In this document: positions 1-6,581 of the stretch, piece after piece
How the letters are laid out: every line of letters begins with the position of its first letter
Numbering within the stretch: the stretch's first letter is position 1
Source: Oscillospiraceae bacterium
GTDB taxonomy: Bacteria; Bacillota; Clostridia; Oscillospirales; Oscillospiraceae
DNA: 7,953 nucleotides
Assembly (NCBI GenBank): GCA_017409645.1
Contig: JAFQSI010000074.1
Location: forward strand, 1 to 7,953
Direction: 5' to 3'
Notes under the pieces: model-generated
The model's input: the letters and a program-made list of their open reading frames with translations, nothing else
Database searches by the model: none
Told to the model about the DNA's origin: nothing
Position numbers and translations under genes: made by a program

Positions 1-120
1 ACCGCAAATCCGCCCGGATTGCAAGAGCGGCAATTCCCGGAAACGAATTCTGCATCAAGCATTATGAATTCTGCATTATTCTATTTATGCTTATCGGCTC
101 AAGTCAGCACCGCACCCGCT
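1..120. other. non-coding stretch at left edge with a short direct repeat
   Basis: No convincing gene is visible here. The only structure is an exact 11-bp direct repeat GAATTCTGCAT at 45-55 and 66-76 (21-bp period), plus a small inverted repeat AATCCG/CGGATT at 7-12 and 15-20. The A+T-rich part (about 45-110) lies just before the hairpin block at 121-230 and may belong to the same dispersed element. A short open frame here (19-258) runs straight through the repeat block, has no ribosome binding site and an unnatural composition, so I do not call it. Confidence 0.5.
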
Positions 121-230
121 TGCCTCCCCCGCAGGGGGAGGGGGACCGCGAAGCGGTGGAGGGGGTGTGCCTCCATCGAAAGGACACTCCCCCAGTCAGC
201 TTCGCTGACAGCCCCCTCTGAGAGGGGGCC
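121..230. repeat. hairpin-rich dispersed intergenic repeat
   Basis: This is a chain of short, nearly perfect inverted repeats in about 110 bp. They are CCTCCCCC/GGGGGAGG (123-130/134-141, loop GCA), ACCGC/GCGGT (145-149/153-157, loop GAA), GGGGGTGT (161-168) pairing with ACAC-T-CCCCC (184-193) with one bulge, GTCAGC/GCTGAC (195-200/204-209, loop TTC) and GCCCCCTC/GAGGGGGC (211-218/222-229). From memory, blocks of this style (C/G-run hairpins with small purine or TTC loops) are frequent between genes in Oscillospiraceae-type genomes; a genome search would settle it. The block lies downstream of the minus-strand aminopeptidase gene, so it may be in that transcript's 3' region. None of its stems is followed by a clear T-tract, so I do not call it a terminator. 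It encodes no protein I can support. Confidence 0.7.
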
Positions 231-293
231 AAGATCACATCCCACGCATATTCAGTAAAGTCGATAAGTATTTCAGTTTTTATGGAGTTCGGC

Positions 294-1679
294 TCAGTCC
301 TCGTAGACGGCCTTGCAGGCCCGCATGGACATGTAGCAGTCGAGCTTGGAGATGATCTCCATGGGGGCGTGCATGCTCAGCACGGGGACGCCTGCGTCCA
401 CGGTGACGATGTTGCGGTTGCCCATGATGGCGGCCACGGTGCCGCCGCCGCCCTGGTCCACCCGGCCCAGGGTGCCCACCTGCCAGATGACGCCGGCCTT
501 GTCCAGAACGGAGCGGATGTGGCCCATGACCTCGGCGGAGGCGTCGTTGGCGCCGCCCTTGCCCTTGGAGCCGGTGTACTTGAAGATGGAGACGCCCATA
601 TTCAGGGCGGCATTGTTGCGCTTGTCGGCAGTTTCGGGGAAGCTGGGGTCGTAGGCGTTGGAAACGTCGGCGCTCAGGCAGAAGGAATTCTCAAAGCAGC
701 GGTACATGCTGGCCTTCGTGCTGTGGCACAGGTCGTGCATGAAGGTCTCGAAGCCGAAGGAATGCATGCCGCTGATGCCCACGGAGCCGATCTCCTCCTT
801 GTCCGCCAGCAGGCAGACGGCGGTGTGCTTCGGGGTGCCCATCGTCAGCAGGGGCACGATCTCATTGTAGGCGCAGACCCGGTCGTCGTGGCCGTAGGCT
901 GCCAGCATGGACCGGTCCAGACCCAGCTCCCGGCAGCGCATGGCGGGGACGATGGAAAGCTCGGCAGAGAGGAAATCCTCCTCGATGATGCCGTACTTCT
1001 CGTTCAGCAGCTTCATCACATGGAGCTTGACCAGGTCGCTGCCCTCGCCGTCCAGGGGCTCGGAGCCCATCAGGATGTTCAGCTGCTCGCCGGTGATGGC
1101 GGTGGCGGCGGTCTTCTGCATCTGATCGGCAGCCAGATGGGGCAGCAGATCGGTGATCATCAGGATGGGGTCATGCTCGTCCTCGCCGATGGTCACGTTG
1201 ACGCAGACGCCGTCCTTGCGGCAGATGACGCCGTGGAGCGCCAGGGGCACAGTGACCCACTGGTACTTCTTGATGCCGCCGTAGTAATGGGTCTTCAGGT
1301 AGGCCAGGCCGGAATCCTCGTAGAGGGGATTGGGCTTGATGTCGATGCGGGGGGAGTCGATGTGGGCCACGCAGATCCGGGCACCGTCGTTCAGGCTCTC
1401 AGCGCCGATGACGGCCATCATCAGGGCCTTGCCCCGGTTGCTGCGGTAGACCTTGTCGCCGGGCTTCAGAGCCATACCGGGCTCCAGCTCCACAAAGCCA
1501 TGGTTTTTCAGCTGCTCAACGGACCAGGTGACGGTTTCCCGCTCGGTCTTGCAGGCATCAATAAATGCGGCGTAGCCCCGGGCGTGGGCCTCCATCTCCA
1601 CCCGCTCCTGGGCGGTGAGACGGGCGTAGCCATTCTTGGGGGCGGCCAGCAGTGCTTCTCTCAGTTCTTCCGTAGTCAT
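294..1679 (-). CDS. M18-family zinc aminopeptidase (aspartyl aminopeptidase-like)
   Basis: This is a 461-aa cytosolic metallopeptidase expected to remove N-terminal residues from peptides using two metal ions, as in M18 peptidases (ApeA/ApeB, DNPEP). The metal-site motifs are all visible: AHIDSPR (H106), GHDDR (Asp265/266, candidate bridging Asp), DKEEIGS (E295-E296, catalytic Glu plus ligand), SADVSNAYDP (D338) and SMHAPME (H437). Other family hallmarks are YYGGIKKYQW near 132-141, KGGANDAS and the glycine-rich DQGGGGT near 408-414. The length fits bacterial M18 enzymes, and the GGIKKYQW segment suggests the ApeA-like subgroup, though I cannot assign it firmly. I chose the ATG at 1677-1679 because AAAGGAG (1689-1695 region, minus strand) sits about 9 nt upstream. 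The frame stays open 36 codons further upstream, but that part crosses the promoter and contains no M18 sequence. The gene stands alone and is divergent from ftsH. Confidence 0.95.
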   Translation of the reverse strand: MTTEELREALLAAPKNGYARLTAQERVEMEAHARGYAAFIDACKTERETVTWSVEQLKNHGFVELEPGMALKPGDKVYRSNRGKALMMAVIGAESLNDGARICVAHIDSPRIDIKPNPLYEDSGLAYLKTHYYGGIKKYQWVTVPLALHGVICRKDGVCVNVTIGEDEHDPILMITDLLPHLAADQMQKTAATAITGEQLNILMGSEPLDGEGSDLVKLHVMKLLNEKYGIIEEDFLSAELSIVPAMRCRELGLDRSMLAAYGHDDRVCAYNEIVPLLTMGTPKHTAVCLLADKEEIGSVGISGMHSFGFETFMHDLCHSTKASMYRCFENSFCLSADVSNAYDPSFPETADKRNNAALNMGVSIFKYTGSKGKGGANDASAEVMGHIRSVLDKAGVIWQVGTLGRVDQGGGGTVAAIMGNRNIVTVDAGVPVLSMHAPMEIISKLDCYMSMRACKAVYED

Positions 1680-1715
1680 AATGGGGTTCTCCTTTGCTTT
1701 TGGGTTCCAGGGTAT

Positions 1716-1743
1716 ATTATAGCGAAGCGGCAGGAAAATGCAA
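1716..1743 (-). promoter_or_regulatory. sigma-A promoter of the M18 aminopeptidase gene
   Basis: Read on the minus strand, a -35 box TTGCAT (1738-1743) and a perfect -10 box TATAAT (1716-1721) are separated by 16 bp. Transcription would start near 1709, giving a leader of about 30 nt that carries the AAAGGAG ribosome binding site. No operator-like inverted repeat overlaps it. Confidence 0.75.
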
Positions 1744-1819
1744 GTATCTTTGTATACCGGTTTTTTCCTCCGGGCGGGAGGGTTCATAGATTGTTTACGG
1801 GGAAAAACGCAATTATTCG

Positions 1820-1848
1820 TTGCCTGGTTTGGAAATTTATGATATGAT
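1820..1848 (+). promoter_or_regulatory. sigma-A promoter of ftsH
   Basis: TTGCCT (1820-1825) and TATGAT (1843-1848) are separated by 17 bp, in the AT-rich divergent region between the aminopeptidase gene and ftsH. An overlapping TATGAT at 1838-1843 is an alternative -10. The predicted start near 1855 leaves about 38 nt of leader before the ATG at 1893. I saw no CIRCE (HrcA) or CtsR-type operator, so no heat-shock control is evident. Confidence 0.65.
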
Positions 1849-1874
1849 GCATACTACATGAGGAAAAACAAAGC

Positions 1875-1882
1875 AGGAGGTG
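1875..1882 (+). promoter_or_regulatory. ribosome binding site of ftsH
   Basis: AGGAGGTG at 1875-1882 is a near-perfect match to the anti-Shine-Dalgarno sequence and lies 10 nt before the ATG at 1893. It fixes the start of the FtsH frame. Confidence 0.85.
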
Positions 1883-1892
1883 TTTCCCCAAT

Positions 1893-3794
1893 ATGGATCC
1901 TGAACGCAGCAATCCGAATCAAAACAATCCCAACCGGGGCCATGACGGCGACAAGCCGAAGACCAACGGCTGGGCGGCGCTGACCATCGCCATTCTGGTG
2001 GTGCTGGCCTTCAGCACCATCTTCAATACCGTTTCAAACAGCCAGTATACCCAGACCACCTGGTCTGAGTTCCGGGACGCCATGGAGTCCAACGATCTGA
2101 GCGAGGTGGAGATCCGCCCCGACCGGATCGTGTACATGACCAAGGAGGAGGCAAAGAAGCCCCCCAAGGAGCAGAAGGCATGCTTCACCGGTCTGCCCTA
2201 CAGCCTGGATCTGATGACCTTCGCCAATGAGCTGGACGCCATGGGCGTGAAGGTGGATGAGCAGATCGTGGAGGACAACTCCACCATCATGATGGTGCTG
2301 TACTACGCGGGCATGCTGATGCTGTCCTTCTTCATGATCCGCATGCTCATGAAGCGCATGGGCGACGGCGGCATGGGCAATTTCGGCAAATCCAAGGCCA
2401 AGGTCTACATGGAGAAGGATACCGGCGTCCGCTTCGCCGACGTGGCGGGCCAGGACGAGGCCAAGGAGAGCCTGAAGGAGATCATCGATTTCCTCCACAA
2501 CCCCGGCAAGTACGCCGCCATCGGCGCGAAGCTGCCCAAGGGCGCGCTGCTGGTGGGCTCCCCCGGCACCGGCAAGACCCTGATCGCCAAGGCCGTGGCC
2601 GGTGAGGCCAATGTGCCCTTCTTCTACATCTCCGGCTCCGATTTTGTGGAGATGTTCGTGGGCATGGGCGCCAGCCGGGTCCGGGACCTGTTCCAGCAGG
2701 CTGCAAAGGTCGCGCCCTGCATCATCTTCATCGATGAGATCGACGCCGTGGGCCGCTCCCGCGACTCCCGCTTCGGCTCCAACTCCGAGCAGGAGCAGAC
2801 ATTGAACCAGCTGCTGGCGGAGATCGACGGCTTCGACTCCACCAAGGGCATCGTCTGTCTGGCCGCCACCAACCGGCCCGAGATCCTGGACAAGGCCCTG
2901 CTCCGTCCCGGCCGCTTCGACCGGCGGATCATCGTGGACCGTCCCAATCTCCAGGGCCGCCTGGACACCCTGAAGGTCCATACCCGCAGGATCAAGCTCA
3001 GCGAGGACGTGGATCTGAACAAGATCGCCCAGCAGACCGCCGGTGCGGTAGGCGCAGACCTGGCCAACCTCGTCAACGAGGCCGCCCTTCGGGCCGTCCG
3101 CAACGGCCGTAAGGCCGTGAATCAGGAGGACCTGCTGGTCTCCTTCGAGACGGTCATCGCCGGTTCCGAGAAGAAGAACACCGTCCTCTCCGACATGGAG
3201 AAGCGGCTGGTCAGCTACCACGAGATCGGCCACGCCCTCATCTCCGCCCTGGAGAAGGACGCCGCCCCCGTCACCAAGATCACCATCGTCCCCCATACCG
3301 ACGGCGCCCTGGGCTATACCCTGTACCTGCCGGAGGAGGAGAAGTATCTGTCCACCAAGGCCGAGCTGCTGACCAAGCTCAAGAGCCTGCTGGGCGGCCG
3401 GGCTGCCGAGGAGCTGGTCTTCGGCACCGTCACCACCGGCGCCTCCAACGACATCCAGCAGGCCACCGGTCTGGCCCGGAACATGGTCGCCCTGTACGGC
3501 ATGAGCGAGGAGCTGGGCCTGATGGCCGCCGCCTCGGTCCAGAACCAGTATCTGGAGGGTCAGGCCCACATGGACTGCTCCAACGAGACGGCAGCTCTGG
3601 TGGATCAGGCTGTCCAGCGGCTGCTGAAGGAGGCCTACGCCGGCTCGAAGCAGCTGCTGACCGAAAACCGCGGCCTGCTCGACGAGATCGCCGAGTATCT
3701 GCTCATCAAGGAGACGATCACCGGCGAGGAGCTGATGGCCTTCATCCACGCGGCCAAGGCCCCCAGGCTGGAGGAAGCGGAGAACGCAGAATAA
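1893..3794 (+). CDS. ftsH: ATP-dependent zinc metalloprotease FtsH
   Basis: This is a 633-aa membrane-anchored AAA+ protease that extracts and degrades misassembled membrane proteins and regulatory substrates as a hexamer. It has an Asn-rich N-tail (to about 25), a first membrane segment (about 26-44), an extracytoplasmic domain (about 50-128) and a second membrane segment (about 131-152). The AAA module has Walker A GSPGTGKT (222-229), pore loop FVGMG (255-259), Walker B IIFIDEID (277-284), and a second region of homology with arginine fingers R338 and R341 in LLRPGRFDR. The M41 protease domain has HEIGH (443-447) and the third zinc ligand D520 in GASNDIQQAT. Two positions differ from the usual form: GSPG where most FtsH have GPPG, and HEIGH where most have HEAGH. 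Zinc and ATP residues remain intact, so it should be active. It has its own promoter and terminator and appears monocistronic. Confidence 0.97.
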   Translation: MDPERSNPNQNNPNRGHDGDKPKTNGWAALTIAILVVLAFSTIFNTVSNSQYTQTTWSEFRDAMESNDLSEVEIRPDRIVYMTKEEAKKPPKEQKACFTGLPYSLDLMTFANELDAMGVKVDEQIVEDNSTIMMVLYYAGMLMLSFFMIRMLMKRMGDGGMGNFGKSKAKVYMEKDTGVRFADVAGQDEAKESLKEIIDFLHNPGKYAAIGAKLPKGALLVGSPGTGKTLIAKAVAGEANVPFFYISGSDFVEMFVGMGASRVRDLFQQAAKVAPCIIFIDEIDAVGRSRDSRFGSNSEQEQTLNQLLAEIDGFDSTKGIVCLAATNRPEILDKALLRPGRFDRRIIVDRPNLQGRLDTLKVHTRRIKLSEDVDLNKIAQQTAGAVGADLANLVNEAALRAVRNGRKAVNQEDLLVSFETVIAGSEKKNTVLSDMEKRLVSYHEIGHALISALEKDAAPVTKITIVPHTDGALGYTLYLPEEEKYLSTKAELLTKLKSLLGGRAAEELVFGTVTTGASNDIQQATGLARNMVALYGMSEELGLMAAASVQNQYLEGQAHMDCSNETAALVDQAVQRLLKEAYAGSKQLLTENRGLLDEIAEYLLIKETITGEELMAFIHAAKAPRLEEAENAE

Positions 3795-3800
3795 CGTACC

Positions 3801-3834
3801 AAGCGCAGCACCGCTACGGTGCTGCGCTTTTGTT
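3801..3834 (+). terminator. intrinsic terminator of ftsH, in the convergent gap
   Basis: A perfect 13-bp stem, AAGCGCAGCACCG (3801-3813) with CGGTGCTGCGCTT (3817-3829), has a CTA loop and is followed by TTGTT on the plus strand. It starts 7 nt after the ftsH stop codon. The T-tail overlaps the stop codon of the convergent ABC ATPase gene (3833-3835). The same stem could help end the minus-strand operon, but the minus-strand tail (GGTACGTT) is poor, so efficient termination is expected mainly for ftsH. Confidence 0.9.
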
Positions 3835-4567
3835 ATGGCCGGACGCAGACGTACTGCCGTCCGGCGTCCGTGTCCAGCTCCAGGACCCGGACGCCGAAGA
3901 CCCGGTCCAGGATCCCGGACGCCAGCACCTCGGCTGGGGTGCCCAGGGCCAGGAGCTGTCCCCGGTCCATCACCGCGACCCGGTCCGCACAGGTCAGCGC
4001 CAACGGCAGGTCATGCAGCACCAGCGCCACCGCCCGGCCCTCGGCTGCCAGCTCCCGACACAGCTCCATCAGCCCCAGCTGGTGGCCGATGTCCAGATAG
4101 GAGGTCGGCTCGTCCAGCAGGAGGGTGTCGGCCTGCTGGGCCAGGGCCATGGCGAGGTAGCATTTCTGCCGGACGCCGCCGGACAGCTCCGCCAGGGGCC
4201 GTTCGGCAAGCTCCGCCACCCCCAGCCGCTCCATGGCGGCCTTCGCGATGGCTGTATCCTCCGGCCGGTACCGCCGGGGCCAGCTCAGCCAGGGGAACCG
4301 GCCGTGGAGGACCAGCCGCCCCGCCGTCATCTCAGGCAGCCGCCGGGACTGGGGCAGGTAGGCGATGTGCCGGGACCGGGGTTCCGGTGCGGTCACGGTG
4401 CCCGAGGTGATGCTCAGCAGACCCGCCGCCGCCTTGAGCAGGGTGCTTTTGCCGCAGCCGTTGGGGCCCAGGATGGCGGTGACGGTCCCCGCCGGGAAAT
4501 CGATGGAGACGTCGTGCAGGACCATGGTGTCGCCGTATCCTGCGGTCAGATGCTTCATTTCAACCAT
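3833..4567 (-). CDS. ABC transporter ATP-binding protein, FecE/BtuD-type importer
   Basis: This 244-aa cytoplasmic ATPase powers the importer formed with the adjacent permease and lipoprotein. All ABC signatures are present: Walker A GPNGCGKS (34-41), Q-loop LPQ (Q73), signature LSGGVRQ (128-134), Walker B TLLLDEPT (148-155), D-loop SYLD and switch histidine H185 in LVLHD. The HGRFPWLSW segment after the Q-loop resembles the GRYP region of siderophore/cobalamin importer ATPases. I chose the ATG at 4565-4567 because a GGGAGG site lies about 8 nt upstream; a second ATG three codons later (4556-4558) is possible. The start overlaps the end of the permease gene by 8 nt, indicating translational coupling. 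It is the last gene of the operon and converges on ftsH. The sequence does not reveal the substrate. Confidence 0.95.
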   Translation of the reverse strand: MVEMKHLTAGYGDTMVLHDVSIDFPAGTVTAILGPNGCGKSTLLKAAAGLLSITSGTVTAPEPRSRHIAYLPQSRRLPEMTAGRLVLHGRFPWLSWPRRYRPEDTAIAKAAMERLGVAELAERPLAELSGGVRQKCYLAMALAQQADTLLLDEPTSYLDIGHQLGLMELCRELAAEGRAVALVLHDLPLALTCADRVAVMDRGQLLALGTPAEVLASGILDRVFGVRVLELDTDAGRQYVCVRP

Positions 4568-5522
4568 CGCGCCGCCCTCCCCGCTTCGACAGGATATACA
4601 GGAAGAAGGGCCCGCCCAGGGCCGACAGCAGGATCCCCACCGACAGCTCCTTGGGTCGGAAGGCCAGCCGGGCGATCAGGTCGCAGACCGTCACGAAGGC
4701 CCCGCCCCACAGGGCGCACAGGGGCAGCAGCCGCCCACATTCGTTCCCGGCGAGCCGCCGGACAGCGTGGGGCACGATCAGGCCCACGAAGCCCAGCAGC
4801 CCCGCAAAGCTCACCGCCGCGCCGCACAGCAGCGCCGCCAGGGCCAGAAACACCGTCCGCATCCGCTGTGGGTCCAGGCCCAGGCTCCCGGCAGTGTCGT
4901 CCCCCAGGGACAATACCTCCAGCTCGCTGTGCAGGGCGAAGACCGCCCCCAGGGCAAGCACGATCAGCACCGCCGCCGGGAGCAGCCGGGCGGGCACCAC
5001 ATTGGCGAAGCCGCCCACCCGGAAATCGCTGCTCATCACCGCCGCGTCGGGCATCAGATCCGTCACCGCGTCGCTGACGGCCCCGAGGAAGGCGTTCACT
5101 GCCACGCCCGAGAGAATGACGCCGGTCCGGGACGCTCCCGCCCCCCGGGCCGCCAGGGTGACCAGCAGCACGGAGCCAAAGGCACCGAAGAAGGCCGCCC
5201 CCGCGATGACCCATCCGGACAGGGCACCCATCGCGCAGCAGACCGTCACCGCCAGGCCCGCTCCGGCGTTGACGCCGATGATGTTCGGCGACGCCAGGGG
5301 GTTTGCCAGCACATGCTGGATCACACAGCCCGCGGTACTCAGCGCCGCCCCCGCCAGCAGACAGCCGGCGGTCCGGGGCAGCCGGACATAGAGGAAGATC
5401 CGTCCGGCTGCGGTGCCGGCGCCGGAGAAGAGCTGGGCCGGGGACAGGTCCGCCGCCCCCAGGAACAGACTGGCCAGAGCCGCCAGAACGCAGGCCGCCA
5501 ATGCAAAGCGCTTAGTTTTCAC
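4560..5522 (-). CDS. FecCD-family ABC transporter permease
   Basis: This 320-aa polytopic membrane protein should form the homodimeric translocation channel of a type II importer (BtuC/FhuB/FecCD family). Family motifs are clear: RLPRTAG near 47-53, then LANPLASPNIIGVNAGAG in the second helix region; GSLGLDP; the coupling-helix segment GLLGFVGLIVPHAVRR; and the C-terminal ELSVGILLSALGGPFFLYIL. Many long hydrophobic segments fit the usual 9-10 helices, and the length is typical. The start codon is GTG at 5520-5522, preceded by GGAG about 7 nt upstream. It overlaps the last 11 nt of the binding-protein gene, and its own end overlaps the ATPase start by 8 nt. Only one permease gene is present, as expected for a homodimeric channel. 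Substrate is likely a metal chelate (ferric siderophore, haem or cobalamin); this is inferred from the family only. Confidence 0.95.
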   Translation of the reverse strand: MKTKRFALAACVLAALASLFLGAADLSPAQLFSGAGTAAGRIFLYVRLPRTAGCLLAGAALSTAGCVIQHVLANPLASPNIIGVNAGAGLAVTVCCAMGALSGWVIAGAAFFGAFGSVLLVTLAARGAGASRTGVILSGVAVNAFLGAVSDAVTDLMPDAAVMSSDFRVGGFANVVPARLLPAAVLIVLALGAVFALHSELEVLSLGDDTAGSLGLDPQRMRTVFLALAALLCGAAVSFAGLLGFVGLIVPHAVRRLAGNECGRLLPLCALWGGAFVTVCDLIARLAFRPKELSVGILLSALGGPFFLYILSKRGGRRDG

Positions 5523-6426
5523 GGAGGATCTCCTCCAGCGCCAGGTAGGCCTCGCCCCAGCGCTCGTTGGGCTTCATGTTGTAGAGGGTCTTGTCCAGAT
5601 GGTAGACCCGGCCCTCCCGGACTGCCGTCAGGCTCGCCCAGGCGGGATTCTCCGCAAAAAACCGCTCCAGATTCTCCCGGGTCCCGGCGGCGTCATCGCC
5701 CAGCTGGACGAAGAAGATGAAATCCGGGTCCTCCAGCAGGATATGCTCCATGCTTAAGCTTTCCAGCAGGCTTGCATCGGTGTCGGCGATGTTGACGCAG
5801 CCCAGGGCTGCCAGCATCTCGCCCAGGACGCTGCCGTGGGAGTTTTTCGCCCGGATGCTGGTTGCCGAGGCCCGCAGGTACAGGACCTTCGGACTGGTGC
5901 CCCGGTCGGCTGCCCGGGCGATGGCTTCGTCGATCTGCTCCCGGACCGCCAGACCGTTCTGCTCGTACAGATCCTCCCGGCCCGTCAGGTCGGTGCAGAT
6001 CTTCAGCATCCGCAGATAATCATCAAAATCCGACACGTCGAAATAGGCCGTGGGGATCCCCGCCGCCTCCAGGGTGGGCATCCACTGGACGTTCCCATCG
6101 GTGTTGGATGACGCGATGACGAAGTCCGGCTCCGCGGCGAACAGGGCCTCCAGGCTCAGATTTTTGGTGTGGCCCAGGTTCACGGCGTCCCCGGGCAGGG
6201 GCAGGTCAAAATCCTCCCAGGCGTCATCGGCGGCGGCGATGACCTCCCCGCCCGCCAGATACCACACGTCGGCAAAGCTGCCCAGCAGGCAGGCCACCCG
6301 CCCGGTGCTTTCCACCGTCACCTCCCGGCCCAGATCGTCGGTGAAGGTGACGCCCGCGCCGGGCTTCTCCCCGGCGCACCCCGCCAGCAGCGCCGCCAGC
6401 AGGGCCATACAGATCAGTCGTTTCAT
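5512..6426 (-). CDS. ABC transporter substrate-binding lipoprotein, FecB/BtuF-type
   Basis: This 304-aa lipoprotein would capture substrate outside the membrane and pass it to the FecCD permease. It begins with a type II signal peptide, MKRLICMALLAALLAG, with lipobox LAGC and the lipid-modified Cys at residue 17. The mature part opens with FTDDLGREVTV, the usual first strand of periplasmic-binding (Fe/B12) proteins, followed by an LSLEALFAAEPDFVIAS segment and a C-terminal VYHLDKTLYNMKPNERWGEAY region. Length matches the family. I chose the ATG at 6424-6426 because AAAGGAG (6434-6440) sits 7 nt upstream and the signal peptide starts exactly there. The frame is open another 79 codons upstream, but those cross the leader RNA and promoter. 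It is the first gene of the importer operon. Whether it binds siderophore, haem or cobalamin cannot be decided from sequence. Confidence 0.94.
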   Translation of the reverse strand: MKRLICMALLAALLAGCAGEKPGAGVTFTDDLGREVTVESTGRVACLLGSFADVWYLAGGEVIAAADDAWEDFDLPLPGDAVNLGHTKNLSLEALFAAEPDFVIASSNTDGNVQWMPTLEAAGIPTAYFDVSDFDDYLRMLKICTDLTGREDLYEQNGLAVREQIDEAIARAADRGTSPKVLYLRASATSIRAKNSHGSVLGEMLAALGCVNIADTDASLLESLSMEHILLEDPDFIFFVQLGDDAAGTRENLERFFAENPAWASLTAVREGRVYHLDKTLYNMKPNERWGEAYLALEEILREN

Positions 6427-6433
6427 CAATTGT

Positions 6434-6440
6434 CTCCTTT
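6434..6440 (-). promoter_or_regulatory. ribosome binding site of the binding-protein gene
   Basis: AAAGGAG on the minus strand lies 7 nt before the ATG at 6424-6426 and only 5 nt after the U6 tract of the leader structure. It decides the short start over the 79-codon upstream extension. Confidence 0.85.
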
Positions 6441-6445
6441 CAAAC

Positions 6446-6533
6446 AAAAAAGTACCGGACAGCGGCAAAAGGGTGCAGCATCCCCCCGTCCGGGGAGGAA
6501 TGCTTTTAACGCCTTTCACACGCTGTACGGTAC
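6446..6533 (-). ncRNA. structured leader / attenuator-like element of the importer operon
   Basis: Read as minus-strand RNA, this segment folds into a long rod. The outer stem pairs 6521-6533 (GUACCGUACAGCG) with 6452-6464 (CGCUGUCCGGUAC), 12 of 13 positions pairing. It continues after one bulged U as GUGAAAGG (6512-6519) with CCUUUUGC (6465-6472), including two G-U pairs. An internal loop (6504-6511 and 6473-6477) leads to a 10-bp apical stem, GCAUUCCUCC (6494-6503) with GGGGGGAUGC (6478-6487), with hexaloop CCGGAC (6488-6493). Six U residues (6446-6451) follow the outer stem at once, as in an intrinsic terminator, and the ribosome binding site follows 5 nt later. The hexaloop is exactly complementary to GUCCGG (6455-6460) in the outer stem, allowing an alternative fold. 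I found no cobalamin-riboswitch signature. The structure is visible; a regulatory role is inferred, and the ligand or factor is unknown. Confidence 0.6.
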
Positions 6534-6552
6534 GGCAGATTCCAGTGATCGG

Positions 6553-6581
6553 ATTATAGCACGGATGCGCCGGGCTGTCAA
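6553..6581 (-). promoter_or_regulatory. consensus sigma-A promoter of the importer operon
   Basis: On the minus strand, a perfect TTGACA (6576-6581) and perfect TATAAT (6553-6558) are 17 bp apart. The -35 box directly abuts the stop codon of the upstream PAQR gene (6582-6584). The predicted start near 6546 gives a leader of about 120 nt, which contains the rod structure at 6446-6533. A consensus promoter like this would fire constitutively, so regulation is expected at the leader level. I saw no Fur-type operator overlapping it. Confidence 0.9.

Noticed and set aside
121..230. CRISPR array or tandem repeat
   Set aside because: The hairpins differ from one another in sequence and there are no regular repeat-spacer units.
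19..258. 79-codon open frame at the left edge
   Set aside because: It runs through a hairpin repeat block, has no ribosome binding site and no recognisable features.
282..1847. 521-codon plus-strand open frame opposite the M18 gene
   Set aside because: It is the antisense shadow of a clear M18 aminopeptidase in GC-rich DNA. Its composition is Gly/Ala/Val/His/Asp-rich with no family resemblance and no ribosome binding site.
1680..1892. Heat-shock operator (CIRCE or CtsR) upstream of ftsH
   Set aside because: No GAGTGCTAA-type inverted repeat or CtsR-like direct repeat was seen; only plain sigma-A promoter elements.
2034..3749. 571-codon minus-strand open frame opposite ftsH
   Set aside because: It mirrors ftsH codon structure, is rich in Leu/Gly/His/Gln, and lacks start signals. 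FtsH on the other strand has all its motifs.
3830..5720. Long plus-strand open frames opposite the ABC importer genes
   Set aside because: Highly Pro/Arg/Gln-rich translations typical of shadow frames in GC-rich genes. The minus strand encodes three canonical importer proteins.
6427..6546. Cobalamin riboswitch upstream of the importer
   Set aside because: The leader is only about 120 nt and lacks the conserved cobalamin core (GGUG-type and CCCGC-ACUGU-type elements). The structure was kept as an unassigned leader element instead.
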